Shown here piece by piece: positions 21,115-33,030 of a stretch of DNA of 64,000 bases. A program made the translations under genes and the position numbers. The first letter of the stretch is position 1. Each line of letters opens with the position of its first letter. Origin of the DNA: Pinus tabuliformis (lineage: Eukaryota > Streptophyta > Pinopsida > Pinales > Pinaceae); the NCBI GenBank assembly GCA_031772625.1, contig CM062808.1:145058605-145122604 (forward strand). Direction: 5' to 3'. The notes under the pieces are model-generated. The model was not told where the DNA came from. It did no database searches and saw nothing but the letters and a program-made list of their open reading frames with translations.

Positions 21115-22126
21115 TTTTAACGAGCCTAGCGATAGTGAAACTCGTTGTTGTCTGTTATGGACAAGTTCGTCGCTATTAGGTTTTAACAAGTTTAACGACA
21201 AAGATAACTCGATGCTTTTCAATTTTAGAGGGTCTGAAAAGGAACGTAAAGGAAACTGCAAAAAATCCTTTTTCGTCACATAATCCCTTGAGTCTGAAAA
21301 AGTATAAAACAATACAAAAGGGATGAATTTTTGGTACTTTTAACGAGCCGAAGAAAACAAGCGCTCGATCTTTTTATGTAATAATCCTTGAGGTCCAAAA
21401 AGATTAAAATCTAAAGGAGGGATAGCACTTCCGGTCACTTTAACGTGTTGGAGAGGCCAATGGCTCGGTAATCTTTTCATATTTTACGAGTCAGTTGAAA
21501 AGAGCTTAAAGGAGACTCGTTTTTTAGGAACGAGTGATAGATTTGGGTAGCAGCTGATTCCAGGTAAGGTTTGGAATTTTCCAATCATGGCAGTGTCACA
21601 AGGATGGCTAACAGGATCACTCTTCGTAGCCGTTCCTCAAAAGGGTAAAAAATCAAGTGGAGGTGAATGATCGGCCAATATAGAGTGGAGGTGATGATGA
21701 GAACATGACCAAGGCTTCAAAGGCTATTGATAATACATTCACGATGGTTATTTACCGGAAATTGGTTCATTTTTTAATGAGCTTAAATGCTGGGGGAACA
21801 CTTGGTCATTGCTTATTTTTATTTTTTAACGAGCTTGAATTCCGCATTAAAACTACTCGAGGCGGGTTTATTTTTTAATGAGCTTGAACCCTGCAGTAAC
21901 ACTGCTCATGATAAGTTTGCATTCCCCTAGCATAATAATGCAAATCAAGGTGCATGCCCCCCAAGCTTCATTGCATTCAACTCAGTGGTTGGAATGAAGG
22001 TTTACTTTTGAGATTTGGGAAGGGATTTGTTTCATTTTTTAATGAGGTTGACACAGTAAAAGAACTATCGTCATGACTCCTTGTTTCATTTTTTAATGAG
22101 GTCAACACGTGATAAGAACCATCCTC
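21115..22126. repeat. Dispersed small-hairpin motif series in TE-D
   Basis: About eight units begin with a T-run plus AA(C/T)GAG and close with the complementary CTC(G/A). Clear cases are AACGAG/CTCGTT (21119-21146), CGAGC/GCTCG (21344-21367), ACGAGTC/GACTCGT (21486-21520), AATGA/TCATT (21776-21810), CGAG/CTCG (21830-21859) and ATGAGC/GCTCAT (21878-21909). Weaker ones lie at 22042-22074 and 22098-22126. Both arms change together between C-G and T-A forms. Similar units occur at 25558-25586 and 25606-25629, on the other side of gag. Confidence 0.6.
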
Positions 22127-22341
22127 GAAATCCACCGTATTTACAGTATTTGATAGAAAATCAAAAACTGATGGATGATTAAGGTTGCTGGAATAATCTT
22201 TGTGGTAATCCGGGAGATGGGAACGATGGTGGTAATCTTCCCATGGTGCCTATCCTAACATCATTGACTGAATGATTCCTTTGTCTGTAGAATGTACATG
22301 CGACCAAGGATCTGAAGAGGTACCATATTCCTTAGACCTAT

Positions 22342-23433
22342 CTATTGAAACACTTGATGAGAATTGATTAGGGTTTGCCCCCCAGGCCAAGAAAATTGAT
22401 TGCTACAATATTCTAAAATGGCGATGATCCATGCTGAAATTTTTTTTAGGAATCTTCTGAATCCATTAGATATAGAAGATTTCATATTGCAGGTTTCCAC
22501 TATGGCCACTTCCGCCAGATTACTCGAAGGTGGTAGGGAAAAAGTACCCATTAAGGTACGGTCTTTTAGGAGACCTACTCCAATATTTTGAAGCGAATGA
22601 TTTCTTCCGTGGATCATTGGAATGCTTCCCGTAACTTGTGAACCGTTGGGGAGAAATGTTTTTTGGTCGACAATTGTAATTCATCCTTGGAAGGGAAATG
22701 CAATATTCCTAAAGTAGGTCAACACAACTGCGGCCATGGCATATATCCAGGGACTTCCCAGTAGGATGTTGTAATCGAGGTTTCCGTCGATTACTTCAAC
22801 ATCAATTTCTACTGTTTTCCCCCCCAATTCAAGTTGCAAGTTACTTAAAATCCCATATGGAGTGTATGATCTTCCATCAAATGCTTTTAACATCGTTGAC
22901 GATCGCGACAAGGGTGGTGAGCCTAAATTTTTCTAGCAACTCATCGACATAATACATGTAGATGCCCCCTCATCAATAATTGTTCGATGAATAGTTTTGT
23001 TGAGGGCTTTCACTTGAATAAGGAAAGCTAGTTGAGCTGGTAACTGAGGGTCATATCCTTTGTGATTAAAGGATACAAGATTGGACTCCGTTGGCTCAAC
23101 CCCACCTATTACTGATAATAGAGTTTGCTTTTGGGAGAAGCAATTTTGCGGTACCTCAAGCGTCGACATAGCGGATGGTGATTGGGCCAGGTCCTCTACT
23201 ATATTATAATTCTGTGCTACTTTGGCACGAGGATTAAATGTCGATTTGTGTACTACTCCGTTTGGCGGCTTTATCATTGGTTCAGGAATGATGGGTGGCA
23301 CAAATTTGGTCAAAGTTGTTGGCAAACTACTAGGTTGTTCATTAGCCTTGTTATTCGACAGTTGTGGATTTCGATAATATTTATTCCTTGTCAAAGCATC
23401 ATTTTTCTGCTTTGAGATAGACACCATAAGCAC
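22342..23433 (-). pseudogene. TE-D protease
   Basis: The active-site block reads TIIDEGASTCIMS (DEG in place of D(S/T)G, as in some Tat-type proteases) near 22963-22985. After one stop comes LKAFDGRSYTPYGILSNL and the second signature NILLGSPWIYAMAAV. The TFNPRAKV...QLAFLIQVKA region before it is the gag-protease linker. Homology weakens beyond 22681, though readable sequence continues to about 22340. There is no RT downstream. Confidence 0.7.
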
Positions 23434-23439
23434 TTGGGA

Positions 23440-25483
23440 TCAGGAAGCATTTTGTTTAGCAACCAATTTGGTTTCCAGGTTTGGAAACGGATCAGTCAAT
23501 ACTGCTGAGGTTTTTGAACTCTTAGAGAGTTTCTTAACTTCAGCTTTATGTGGACAATCTCTCGTCCGATGATCCTCATCGCATATCTGACACCCCGCAG
23601 GGGGTTTCCTTTGCCTAGAAGGGTTTGCAGAAGGTTTTTTAGGAGATGACTCATCCTGCTTCTTTTTCTTCCCTTTCTTTTTCTTCTTGCCCCCTGGTTG
23701 CTTTAGTTGTTTGCCCTTGGCAGTCGACACGGAATTTACCTCTGAGGTGAGAAGTTCTTCATTTGCATTTTGATCAAAAATATTACGGGCTTTCCTAGAT
23801 GTAGCCTTTGTCAATTTTGTGCTTGTTGTACCTATCACACCATCACACGCATGAGAGTCTTTGTTTGATTTAGGAGGGGGAGGAACGGAAAATTCTGGTC
23901 TAGGAGCATTAGGTATTTTATCATAGAGTGTGCCAGACTGAGTATAGATCAAGTCTAGATATTGTGCTCAAGCAATAACTTGCTCTTCAGTGATGACTCC
24001 TCCATTTGCCACATCTTCTGTGATAAAAGGTAATAATGACTTAATAAACCATTCAGCTAGTAGCTGATCAGGAACATATGTTTTTACCATTCTGCGATGA
24101 CGTCGCCATTCATGAATATGATCAGATATGTGAGTGGCCGTTGTCTGTTTGAAATTGGTAAGAAGCTCTGTTCCTATTTTGTACCTTATTGGTAACTAAA
24201 AATGGGTTAAAAAGGTTGTGGCTAGGGTGCTGAAGTTATCGAATGAAGCTCTAGGCAATTCAATATACCATTTTTCTCCCGAACCAGTTAATGTTCGCTA
24301 AAAAAGGCGAAGCCTAATTGAATCATCATTTAGAGTGTTAGATGAACACCACAGATGAAAGGTCATCACATGATTCGACAGGTCTTCACCCGTATTTCCA
24401 ATAAATTTAGGAATATCTGACAGAATTTTATGCGAAATCACCGGCCACCAAGGGGCATAAGCAATTGGATCATTTGTCAGCCGGTTTAGATCTGGTAATT
24501 CTAGAGTTGCTACAAAGGGCAACTGTTGATTCAGGTTAGGCGAAGAATACCGAGGATAAGATGGAATCACTTGAGCATTGGGTCTTTGCATACCAGCATA
24601 ATGTATTTGATGCTGGTAACTTTGACAAGGTTGATGGGCATAACCATTATAATATAGTTGTTGATAACCGCTTTGGAAGTGCGGTTGCCCATTACTTACA
24701 AAGACTTGTTGCTCAGGTCCTTGATATGATTGCTGGAATGGCGGTTGTTGAGATTGAACCAGCCATGGTTGTTGGACCATTTGTTGTTGCCCAATACTAG
24801 ATGATTGACCAAGATGAGGAGTCATAGTACTTGTTTGAGCCTGAGTCACTCCAGATAAGGAGGCACTAACCTGAGGTTGTGATTGAGTTGTTGAGACAAG
24901 AGGCTGTTGTATTGAAACCTGAGAAACTTGGGGTTGACATACAACAAGTAGCGCTTTTACTTGCGATGCAGTCACCATAGCAGGTATAGCGGGAATATTC
25001 GACACAGGGTGGACTGGTTGCATTGAATATACAACCACTGGATGTAATTCTAGTTTGACCTGAACTTTGTTGTAAACTCCCATATGGTTGTTCTCTGGGA
25101 GGGAACAATGAAAAGGCATACTGCCCTCCATATGGTGGCAATCCAGTACTTAAAGGGTAGATTGGCCTTTGAAGACACATTGGATCAATTTGTTGAGTTT
25201 CAACATAAGAAATACCAGATGATAATCCGGATGAAGAAATAGGAACTGACCATGTCATCGAAACAGTCCCTAATTGGACTCCGGCTTGTTGTTGATAACT
25301 TGCCGGGACAGATGGTACACCAGCGAACATTGTTGGAATAGCAGCAGGAGGTTCTGCTACTGCTACGTCAGATGACACAGTCCTGGATGTCAACGGTTGT
25401 TCAGACATATCTAGTCTATCCAAAAGATTTCCTAGCGATTCTACAAGAACTTGCGATGAAGGGAAACTAACTTCTAAGACCAA
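23440..25483 (-). pseudogene. TE-D gag polyprotein
   Basis: Four frames read in series. The N-terminal 300 or so residues are Gln/Ser/Pro-rich (25483-24600). The gag core then shows PKFIGNTGEDLSNHV, RTLTGSGEKWYIELP and SFDNFSTLATTFLTHF. A lysine-rich stretch (GGKKKKKGKKKK) precedes a zinc knuckle, CQICDEDHRTRDC, spaced C-x2-C-x3-H-x4-C, one residue short of the usual CCHC. Interruptions are a frameshift near 25130, TAG near 24300 and 24200, and TGA near 23965. The protein would form the particle; a full gag with protease but no RT is what a trans-mobilised element might keep. Confidence 0.75.
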
Positions 25484-27175
25484 TGAGGGAATAGTGACGT
25501 TATTCCAATTAAAATAAATGTTAGACGCTTTGACACAACTTGTTTTTTCAATTTTTAAGAGTCGAGAAAAAACAAAAGATGACTCTAGTCGCCTTCGATT
25601 TTTAATGAGATTGAAGTGACAAGTGCTCAGATGGACCTTTTCCTTTAAGGAGTCTAAAAAGGAACGAAAGGGACTGCTCTAGAAATCTAGACAGAGGGAC
25701 TACCAAACCAATCGAAAAACTGCAGAACACTTTTTACGGTACGGCAGTCAATCTTCCCAAATGCTGTGTTTAGTGCATTGCGATCGATAGGGTGGCAGAC
25801 ACGACTTCCTATGGATAAAGGATAAAGCCTATTGTGGTCTCCCAAAATATACTCAACAGTACATGGGAGCACAAGTCCATATTGGTACTTTTCATCTCAA
25901 AGTGGAGGAATCACCCAACCAACAGTGAAAACAATAGTTACCAGGCTTTACGACACCAGAATACGTCTCTAGCATAGACTTCTAGATGTTGTGCGTTAGG
26001 TTCTAAAGCGTTTTTAGATTCATTAAATTTATTTTATAGTTGATCTTGCTTAAGAAATTCTCCTTTCAGGTTCACCGCATGATGTAGATGTACATTTCCT
26101 AAAATGCAATCTAAGATGATAAACAATCGTTTAATCTTCTTTTTGCAATGAAAATCCTAGCTACTAAGGAAAGAGAGATGATTTTCTTTCAACAAATATC
26201 AGAGAGCACACACCATATGCACTGTCCTAAATCAAACCAACAAATAGTCTAAATGAAAACACACATGCATGTATTTTTTTTCAGCTTTCTTAATGTGTGA
26301 ATGATAAAAAGAAAGCTAAGTGCAAATCTGAATTATTTTTCAAAGAGACAATTACTAACAAGTTTCTTTTCAAAACAAAATGAGGACAGTGACGACACTT
26401 TGTTATTGGAATTTAAAACTTGCTTTCGACACTTGAAAAACTACTAATTCAAATCAAATACAAGAGTAACAGTGTAATCAACTATCAAGAACAATCAGAT
26501 TCTCTTCTATGACTGAAAACGACACTTGCGACACTTTCAAATCAAGAAACGACAGTACAATTACGCTACTTCTTTGTAAAGGAGAACTGAAAATGACTCA
26601 AAAATACATAAAAACATTTACATTTCTTTGCACAATGGAGGTGGAATAACAGCAAGGAAAGGGGTTTCAAATAGAGGTGTACTGACTACAGGCAGCAAAA
26701 CTCCTGAATAGAGCTGAAAAGCATGAACACAGAAACCAAAATTTAGGAACAAGGCCTTGTCTGATCAGCACACCTGTAACACAGTGAAACTGAAATGCAA
26801 CGCACCTACACTCGGGAAGTGCGATGCATTTGGAGTTCATAGAATAGACAGTGCACTAGACCAGGGACGAGACTTTGACTGGGTTCCGGGTCACAGTTTG
26901 TAGTTCAGTTCAGGGATTTAGGCTGAGCAAGTGAATCAGTAAATCAATCATAGGGGTAGATCTAAAGAGGTTACTAGAGCCACCACGAGGGAAATTAGGG
27001 AGCTTGTAAATCAATCGTTTAATTCATAAACAAAACCCAGAGATAGACTGAAGCAGCATTGATCTACTTTGCACTTGCATAGAAAATGCAGTTAGAAGGC
27101 TAGCTGGCTTGACTTCAGGATCCATCTGTAAGTTTATAAAGTAAACAAATGTAGATAAACAAACAATCTATTCGC
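25484..27175 (-). other. TE-D leader region
   Basis: About 1.7 kb between the primer site and gag has no coding sense. It contains one or two small hairpins of the type seen in the 3' region (AGAGTC/GACTCT at 25558-25586) and a local cluster of CGACACT hexamer-like repeats near 26390-26560. A long structured leader is expected for RNA packaging, but no specific signal is identified. Confidence 0.4.
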
Positions 27176-27194
27176 TCCCCAGCGGAGTCACCAT
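27176..27194 (-). other. TE-D primer-binding site
   Basis: On the minus strand, just after the right LTR, the sequence reads TGGTGACTCCGCTGGGGAG. It closely resembles the TGGCGACTCCGCTGGGGA-type primer site of Tat/Ogre-like plant elements, thought to pair with a tRNA-Arg 3' end. It fixes the orientation of TE-D as minus. Confidence 0.75.
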
Positions 27195-27196
27195 TT

Positions 27197-28240
27197 TGTT
27201 ATCGGGAAAACTAGTGTCTATGCAGAGATTCTAGTCCCACTAAGGCTGGTAGCTACCTTAGAAACAAACAAACTAAAAACTACTTTCGTTTTCCTTTATG
27301 AGAAATAGATGAGAGAAGAATAAGGAGACCAAACTCTATCTTGTGCTTGGTTCCTTGCTCGATTCCTCTCTCCTTTGATAAGTATTTTCCACTCACTTCC
27401 TTCTCTACCCAGCTTCAAAGAGTACCTGTAGAATCAAAGAAGCATAATACTATCCAAGAACATAGATCTATTATCATAAACAATATAGGACCAGATGTAT
27501 ATTGACCACACAAATGCATAAATCATCAATCATACAAGAATGTGGAGGAAAACTTGAATAGCTTTATTGATAATCAAGAAAGAGAAAAGAGGATTACAAC
27601 CAATTGTTCTAACCCAGCATCATCCTCTCAGCAAGAAAGCCCTTTGTCACCTCATGAAAAGCTTAGATCACCCAACACTATGATATTGCACCAAGAAACC
27701 AACAACACTTCCTTACAAGATACAAAATTCCAGCCTCCCACCTCTGGATCTCTGGGATGAGATATCTATATATCGATATTTGCAGAGGTGTGAGTCAGCT
27801 CTAGGTTTTGATTAGTGTCTTCTCTCTGATAGTTCTTGATTCCACTTGGAGATCTCATTGATCTCTTACTCATCCTTGGGCAATTCTGAGAGGCAAGTGT
27901 CACAGGAGAAGTTTCTGGAAGATTCCATGATCATCCACCTCGTAAACTGTCTCTGACACTTGTCGTTTCTCGTCCATCGCACCCCATATAAGGGATTTTC
28001 AACATGCATTGCACTTCCCGTGTGCATTAGGTGGGATGCATTGCTCTTTGACCATGGACCAAGTGAAATGGTCTAGTTTTGACCAGTTCTGACTAGTTTT
28101 TAATGGAAAACTTCTGGGAGATGTTGTAACCAGTTGACCTTGTTATTTTAGGGGTTGGAACAACACCTTTAGGGGTTTAGGAGCCCTTGGTTTATGTACA
28201 TTTATGATTGGGGTTGCAGTGCCCAAAAATGTCTATAACA
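27197..28240 (-). repeat. TE-D right LTR (5' LTR in element sense)
   Basis: Collinear partner of 18894-19938, ending TCTATAACA before the TSD AGGAG. It adjoins the primer site, so it is the promoter-bearing LTR. Confidence 0.9.
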
Positions 28241-28245
28241 AGGAG

Positions 28246-29610
28246 GAGAAGAGCGCAAAGGAAAGAAGTCAGCTTCGCCTGGAACTGAGGAAGAAACAAA
28301 GATAGAACAAGGCAGCGCGGACATGCAAACGACGTCAACCCAATGGAAGCATCCGAGACCATGAGAGTAGGCAGTTTCGTGAAAGAAAACAAAGGCATTA
28401 AAGACATATTTCAACCCAAGCACCCTAACTGAGGGAGGATTTGCATGATATTGGAGAAATGGTGAGGGATGTCACCATGGAGGCCCTCCAACAGTTTGAA
28501 GAACAACAATAGTTGGTATTGGGGGCTCTCTGGATAGAGTTGTAGGTGTCGTAGGTTTGCATTCCACAGGCTAGCATAGTGTCCACCAGCATTGCGATTG
28601 GCTCTTCAGCTACCTAGGAGATGTTGCACACAAGGATGACCAACATGATAGTGCTACTAGATGGGGCACTTACTATAGAGAAGGAGACCAACATGCCCAC
28701 GGTTAGCAGTTTGAAATGGGTTGGATTGAACATGGTCGTGCTCCCTTGGGAGACGCTCTACCTCTTACAAGATGGAGTCACCATAGAACCTAGGGCCCGG
28801 GAGAGTCGCGCTCTATAGGTGATGAGTTAGTAGTACATCAACATTGAGCAGTTAGTTCTGCGGCGCAATGAGGTAGTGGAGTAGAATAAGCAGATTATCC
28901 AGGTAGTAGAGGAAGCCTGCTGGATGGTCCCAGAGTTGGACATTCAGGCAGAAGAACCGGTGGAGGCGCACGTCTGTAAGTTAGCGATAGGGATGCGCGA
29001 CACTCAAGCAGAGATGGACAGGGTTCAGCTAGAGCTAGACCTGTAGATTGTTGAATTGAAGTTGAAGGCCCAGCCTTCAACTCTGATAGAAGTCAGGGAA
29101 GAGTGTACCACTATTGTTACAATAGCAATAGTTGCGGTTGATAGTACATTCGTAGACTGCATGCAGCTGTTGGAATAATCATTCGAGGTCCTAACCACTT
29201 TACAGGAGGACCTAGATGTAGAGTGCTTGGAGACAGAGGTGACTGAGCTACAGCAAAAATATGATGAGGTAAAAGGGACCGTGCAAATGGTTTCCCTTAC
29301 ACAGAGGCTTGCATGGATGCAGGAGGCAAAGGCGCTCAAGGAATAGGTGGATGTCGCTCAGCATAAAGAAGCAGTCTTAAAAGTGCGCCTACAGCCATGG
29401 ATAGACGAGGCTTATGTGATCATAGCCTCCATTGAAGGGAAGTTCGTGAAACTATAGGCAGCTCAGCAGAAGATTCAGAGCAACAATTCAGCAGCAGTCA
29501 CCGAACAACGAATGGAAGAAGTCCAGTAGGCGGCCGCTCAGTGCATTGCTGACATTGTGGTGATCCAAACGGAGCTGGGAGGTCTTCGCGCTAAGATCTC
29601 CACACCTACA
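28246..29610 (+). pseudogene. TE-C extra ORF, second fragment with long coiled coil
   Basis: This continues the ORF broken at 18893 and aligns with TE-E 43140-44480. Shared blocks include LHDIGEMVRDVTMEALQ/MHDIGEAVRDITMKALQ, LPWETLYLLQDGVTIE/LPWETLYILYDGITVE and ARESRAL/ARESRTL. The final 250 or so residues are Glu/Gln/Leu-rich with heptad-like periodicity and many alanines, a long coiled coil. Stops are mostly TAG. The function is unknown; similar tails in P1 and P2 suggest a shared need for multimerisation. Confidence 0.6.
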
Positions 29611-29612
29611 GA

Positions 29613-29651
29613 GTGACTCGAGGGTGAGTCACGATGTTTGTGTTGGGGGCC
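29613..29651 (+). other. TE-C hairpin and polypurine tract
   Basis: GTGACTC (29613-29619) and GAGTCAC (29626-29632) form a 7-bp stem, followed by GTTTGTGTTGGGGGC before the LTR, as in TE-B. Confidence 0.6.
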
Positions 29652-30388
29652 TGTTGGGCGCGGGATCCCCCAAGGGCAGTTTTTGGGCTAAAAGCTTAGA
29701 TTTTGGTCCAATTTTGTAATCCAAATGTAAAGGCTCTACATGCTGTGGTCGTGGAATGTGTAGATGTTAAAGAGTCATAAGGTTTTCCACCCTTATTTTG
29801 AAAATGTAATGTTGGATGTAGAAGATCTATCCATGGTCTGCAGACCATGGGATTGTATAAATAGAGCTAAGCTCTAAGTAGTTAGGGCAGATTAATTGAA
29901 TAATGGAATCAAGCAAGGTATGATGTATGAGAGATAGCTCTGAGTAGATGTCTAAGTTTTGGGTAGTAGCATAGGTAGAGGCTTTGCAGCTGAGTGTGCA
30001 GAGGCCTAGAAGTTTGCAGCTAAGTGAGCAGACCCCTACAACTGAGTGTGCAAGGCGGGCCGAGTTTGTAATTGTTCAGAATTATCAATATAGAGAAGTA
30101 TTCTACTTTTTGCATATTTATTTCATGTTTATGAATCTATTATATTGGGTATAAATTTCACTTATAATTCTTATATGATGCTTGAATGTATGTAACTGTG
30201 TTGGATAAGTGATCACAGGTAGGAACATCTGTTTACACGAAGCTAACTAAGATATGATAATAAAAACACTTAGCCTAGTTAAGAATATATCGCAGTTCAT
30301 TGCCCTAGCAGTGCGAAAGGACTTCAGCCCCTCGGTAGGGCTGCGCAGAAGACGATTGTACCCTTTTTCAAAGGTACTGAAGGATGGA
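29652..30388 (+). repeat. TE-C 3' LTR, left part
   Basis: It starts TGTTGGGCGCGGG. It contains a perfect 20-bp palindrome, CCATGGTCTGCAGACCATGG, at 29831-29850 and TATAAATAG at 29856-29864. It stops at 30388, where TE-E was inserted; the rest resumes at 45471. Confidence 0.85.
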
Positions 30389-31178
30389 TGTTGGGCGCGA
30401 GATCCCCCAAGGCAGGTTTTGGGGCTTAAAGCCAAGTTTTGACAAAATCCATTGTAAAGACTCCATGATTTATGGCGCGGAGTGTGAAGTTGTAATTGAG
30501 TCATAGGGTTGTCCGCCCTCAACATTTTTATGTAATGTTAGCTTAAGAAGACTTACCCATGATCCGTGGACCATGGGATTGTATAACTAGAGCGAGGCTC
30601 TAGATTGAAAAAGACATCTAGTCTAAGAAAGACAGAATCAAATGTAATGAATTGAGTCAGGTCTAAGAGTTGAGTCTAGTATTTCAGGTCGTAGAGTAGG
30701 ACAAGGCTCTACAACTGATTGTGCAGAGGCCTAGTAGTCTGCAGCTGAGTGCGTGGGCCCCTGCAGTTGAGTGCGCAGGGCAAGTTGAGTCTGTAACCTA
30801 TTGAAGAAGTAATAAAAGAGAATTTCTTATCATTCTGTGTATCGTTTCCTATTTTGTGCATGAATTATATTAGGTTAAATTTATTGTTTATATGTTGTGC
30901 GAACTTGTATGAATGCGTTGAATAAGTAAATCTATGATAAGTATCTGTATATTAGAAGTTGACTAACATTTATAAGAAAGATAAGTAAGTTCCTCGGTAC
31001 AGATAAGGGACTTAGCACAGATCGCTACCTTAGCAGTGCGAAAGACCCGCAGTTCCTGGTTAGGGCTGCGCGAAGGTAACTATAGCAAAGCACGAAGGTA
31101 TTGTAGGTCAGGAAAGTTTGCGAAGTAACCTGCGCAAAGTTAGTTTATAGTTGAACTAAAGAAACACCTCAGACATCT
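30389..31178 (+). repeat. TE-E 5' LTR, 3'-truncated
   Basis: It starts TGTTGGGCGCGAG. The palindrome-like CCCATGATCCGTGGACCATGGG lies at 30556-30577 with one mismatch, then a mutated TATA (TATAACTAG, 30582-30590). LTR homology stops after GACATCT at about 31178, and gag starts directly with GACATACG. The repeated GACAT marks a deletion junction that removed the LTR end, primer site and gag N-terminus. Confidence 0.75.
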
Positions 31179-32400
31179 GACATACGATAATATCAAGAGA
31201 GCAATGTCAGTTAGCGCTCTACAGGATCATGCGCTAACCTGGTATATTAAGCACTCAAATTACCATCTGAATGTAGGAATCACAGTGATCCAAGCTCTGC
31301 TAACTAGGGAGTTTATTAGGCTGAAGTTAGAGGCGCAGTAGATCATTGGGTTCAAGGAGATTACGATGCTACCAGGTGAGACTCCTTGGGAGTTGGATCA
31401 AAGTTTTAAGTGCACAATTCCTGAAGCTAAGATGACTCTGATGGATGGACAACACTGCGAATGGTTTGTAGCATCATTATTGCCGCATTTGAGGAACGTT
31501 CTGACATAGCAGAGATTGGCGACTTAGGTAGAAGCTTTAGAGACTGTGATGAGGTTGCATGAGACCCCAATGCAAGATCCTAACTTAGGAGTTCAGCAAA
31601 TCCACACACAGTTGAAAAACTTGTGCCTAGAAATGTAGAGCCTGAAATAGGACATGATATCTTGACCAGAAGCGTGCGAAGAGGTGTGGTGCATGAAATG
31701 TAAGGAGCAAGGTCATGACAAGGACCACTGCTCAGTATTTTCAAATTACCTCACAGGAGGAGGGTTCATGCTAGTAAGACCAGAAGCGTAAGCAGGATCG
31801 AGCACGGCACCTGCTCTGTGGTGGACAATTTGTCAAATAGGATGAAAGCATGATACATAAAACTGTCATTTGTTGCATAAGTACACGCAGAATTTGCAAT
31901 AGTTTTTCTATAATTTTGGTAGATCGGTGGGCCACTATGAGCACAGATGTAGAAGTTATGAGCTAATGATGGATAGAACTCCTACCTACAGAGTTCAAGC
32001 TGAAACGCGGTCCCTAGACCAGGATGCGAGAATGGCGCGCACCGGATTCCAGGGGCACGGATGAGGCCGAGGTGGAGGAGGACTTGGAAGAGGTCGCTAA
32101 TAGCTGATATGATACAATTGCAGAGGGCTAGGGCATTATGCCCTTGATTTTACGAATCCGATGCATCCATCATGCTTGTATTTCACCTTGTTTGGTCATG
32201 AGATGGAGGATTGTCCTACGTTGATAGTTAGGATACACGACAAAGGAGGATTACAACCTCCCCTAACTCAGAACTTGAAAATGATGAGGTCTCAGCTGCA
32301 CGAGGAGGAACCTAATGTGAATATTATGCTCCAAAGTGGAATTATGACAGGAGATTACAAAGGCAAATAGCTAGTGGATGAAACTTGGGTTCGCAAAGCT
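31179..32400 (+). pseudogene. TE-E gag core and zinc knuckles
   Basis: Gag core blocks MSVSALQDHALTWYIKHS, FKEITMLPGETPWELDQ and QHCEWFVASLLPHLRNVL match TE-B and TE-F. The first zinc knuckle is intact: CMKCKEQGHDKDHC at 31690-31731. The second is degraded near 32110. The third reads CLYFTLFGHEMEDC at 32173-32214 with one Cys changed. The linker then continues to about 32400. The N-terminal gag domain and polyproline linker are missing through the 5' deletion. Confidence 0.7.
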
Positions 32401-32699
32401 CTGGCGAAGGAAGCGGAGTTTGATTTGGAGTGCACTCAAAAAACTTTATGGAAGCTAAGAAGAGCTTCGCTGGTGCCTCCACTTCTGGAAGCAAAGACAG
32501 ACCAGAGCTAGGACCCATAAATGCTCAAAATATTTCTAGAAACATGCATGAATATATTGTGCAACAGTAAGGTTGTAAAGGGATTGTAGGAGCTCATTAA
32601 CAGATGCATTGGGACCACGCAAGGAGAACAACACGTGGTCTGGAAGATTGGAAAACATAAGACAAGAATAATAAGAGAAATGAGGTTAACTGTGTAGAT

Positions 32700-33030
32700 T
32701 GGAGAGTATGAAATGGACCAAGTAATTTTGGACTTAGGATAGGATGCGAATGTTCTGTTGAAGTAGACATGGGAACGCATGGGGAGACCTCTGCTGCAGT
32801 GGTCTCCTATTTAGCTGCACATGGAGAACCAACAAAAGATTATAACCCTGGGGCGTTTGCAGGGAATTACAATGGACATTGAAGGAGCGAGTGCACTAGC
32901 TGATTTTGAGGTAATAGAGATTGTTGATGATAGGAATCCCTACCCCACACTCCTAGAAATTGATTGGGCCACTGACATGATGGGGTTCTCAACCTAAAGA
33001 AGCACAAGATGATTTTTGAGAAGAGGTCAC
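32700..33030 (+). pseudogene. TE-E protease
   Basis: The active-site block is VILDLG*DANVLLK, with a stop inside it. Then come RLQGITMDIEGASALADFEV and PTLLEIDWATDM, where TE-F has ALLGIDWATDM, so the LLG glycine is also lost. It is dead but clearly homologous to the TE-B and TE-F proteases. Confidence 0.65.

Larger units (their letters stand above)
19939..22340 (-). other. TE-D 3' noncoding region
   Basis: About 2.4 kb between the protease and the 3' LTR has no credible coding sequence. It has a strong inverted repeat at 20083-20112 (AGCTGAG/CTCAGCT with an inner GGGAA/TTCCC) and, from 21115 to 22126, a series of motifs TTTTTAA(C/T)GAG paired with CTC(G/A). Long structured 3' regions with repeats are known in Tat/Ogre elements. 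Confidence 0.6.
18894..28240 (-). mobile_element. TE-D: gag-protease-only LTR element lacking RT and integrase
   Basis: Paired LTRs (18894-19938, 1045 bp; 27197-28240, 1044 bp) begin TGTTAT and end ATAACA, with TSD AGGAG at 18889-18893 and 28241-28245. The primer site beside the right LTR and the gag direction show that it reads on the minus strand. Coding is limited to a long gag and a protease (25483 to ~22340). I found no RT, RNase H or integrase motif in 19939-22340, so it must have depended on enzymes from elsewhere. The protease (LLGSPWIYAM) is Tat/Ogre-like. The 3' noncoding region holds many small hairpins. Confidence 0.85.
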
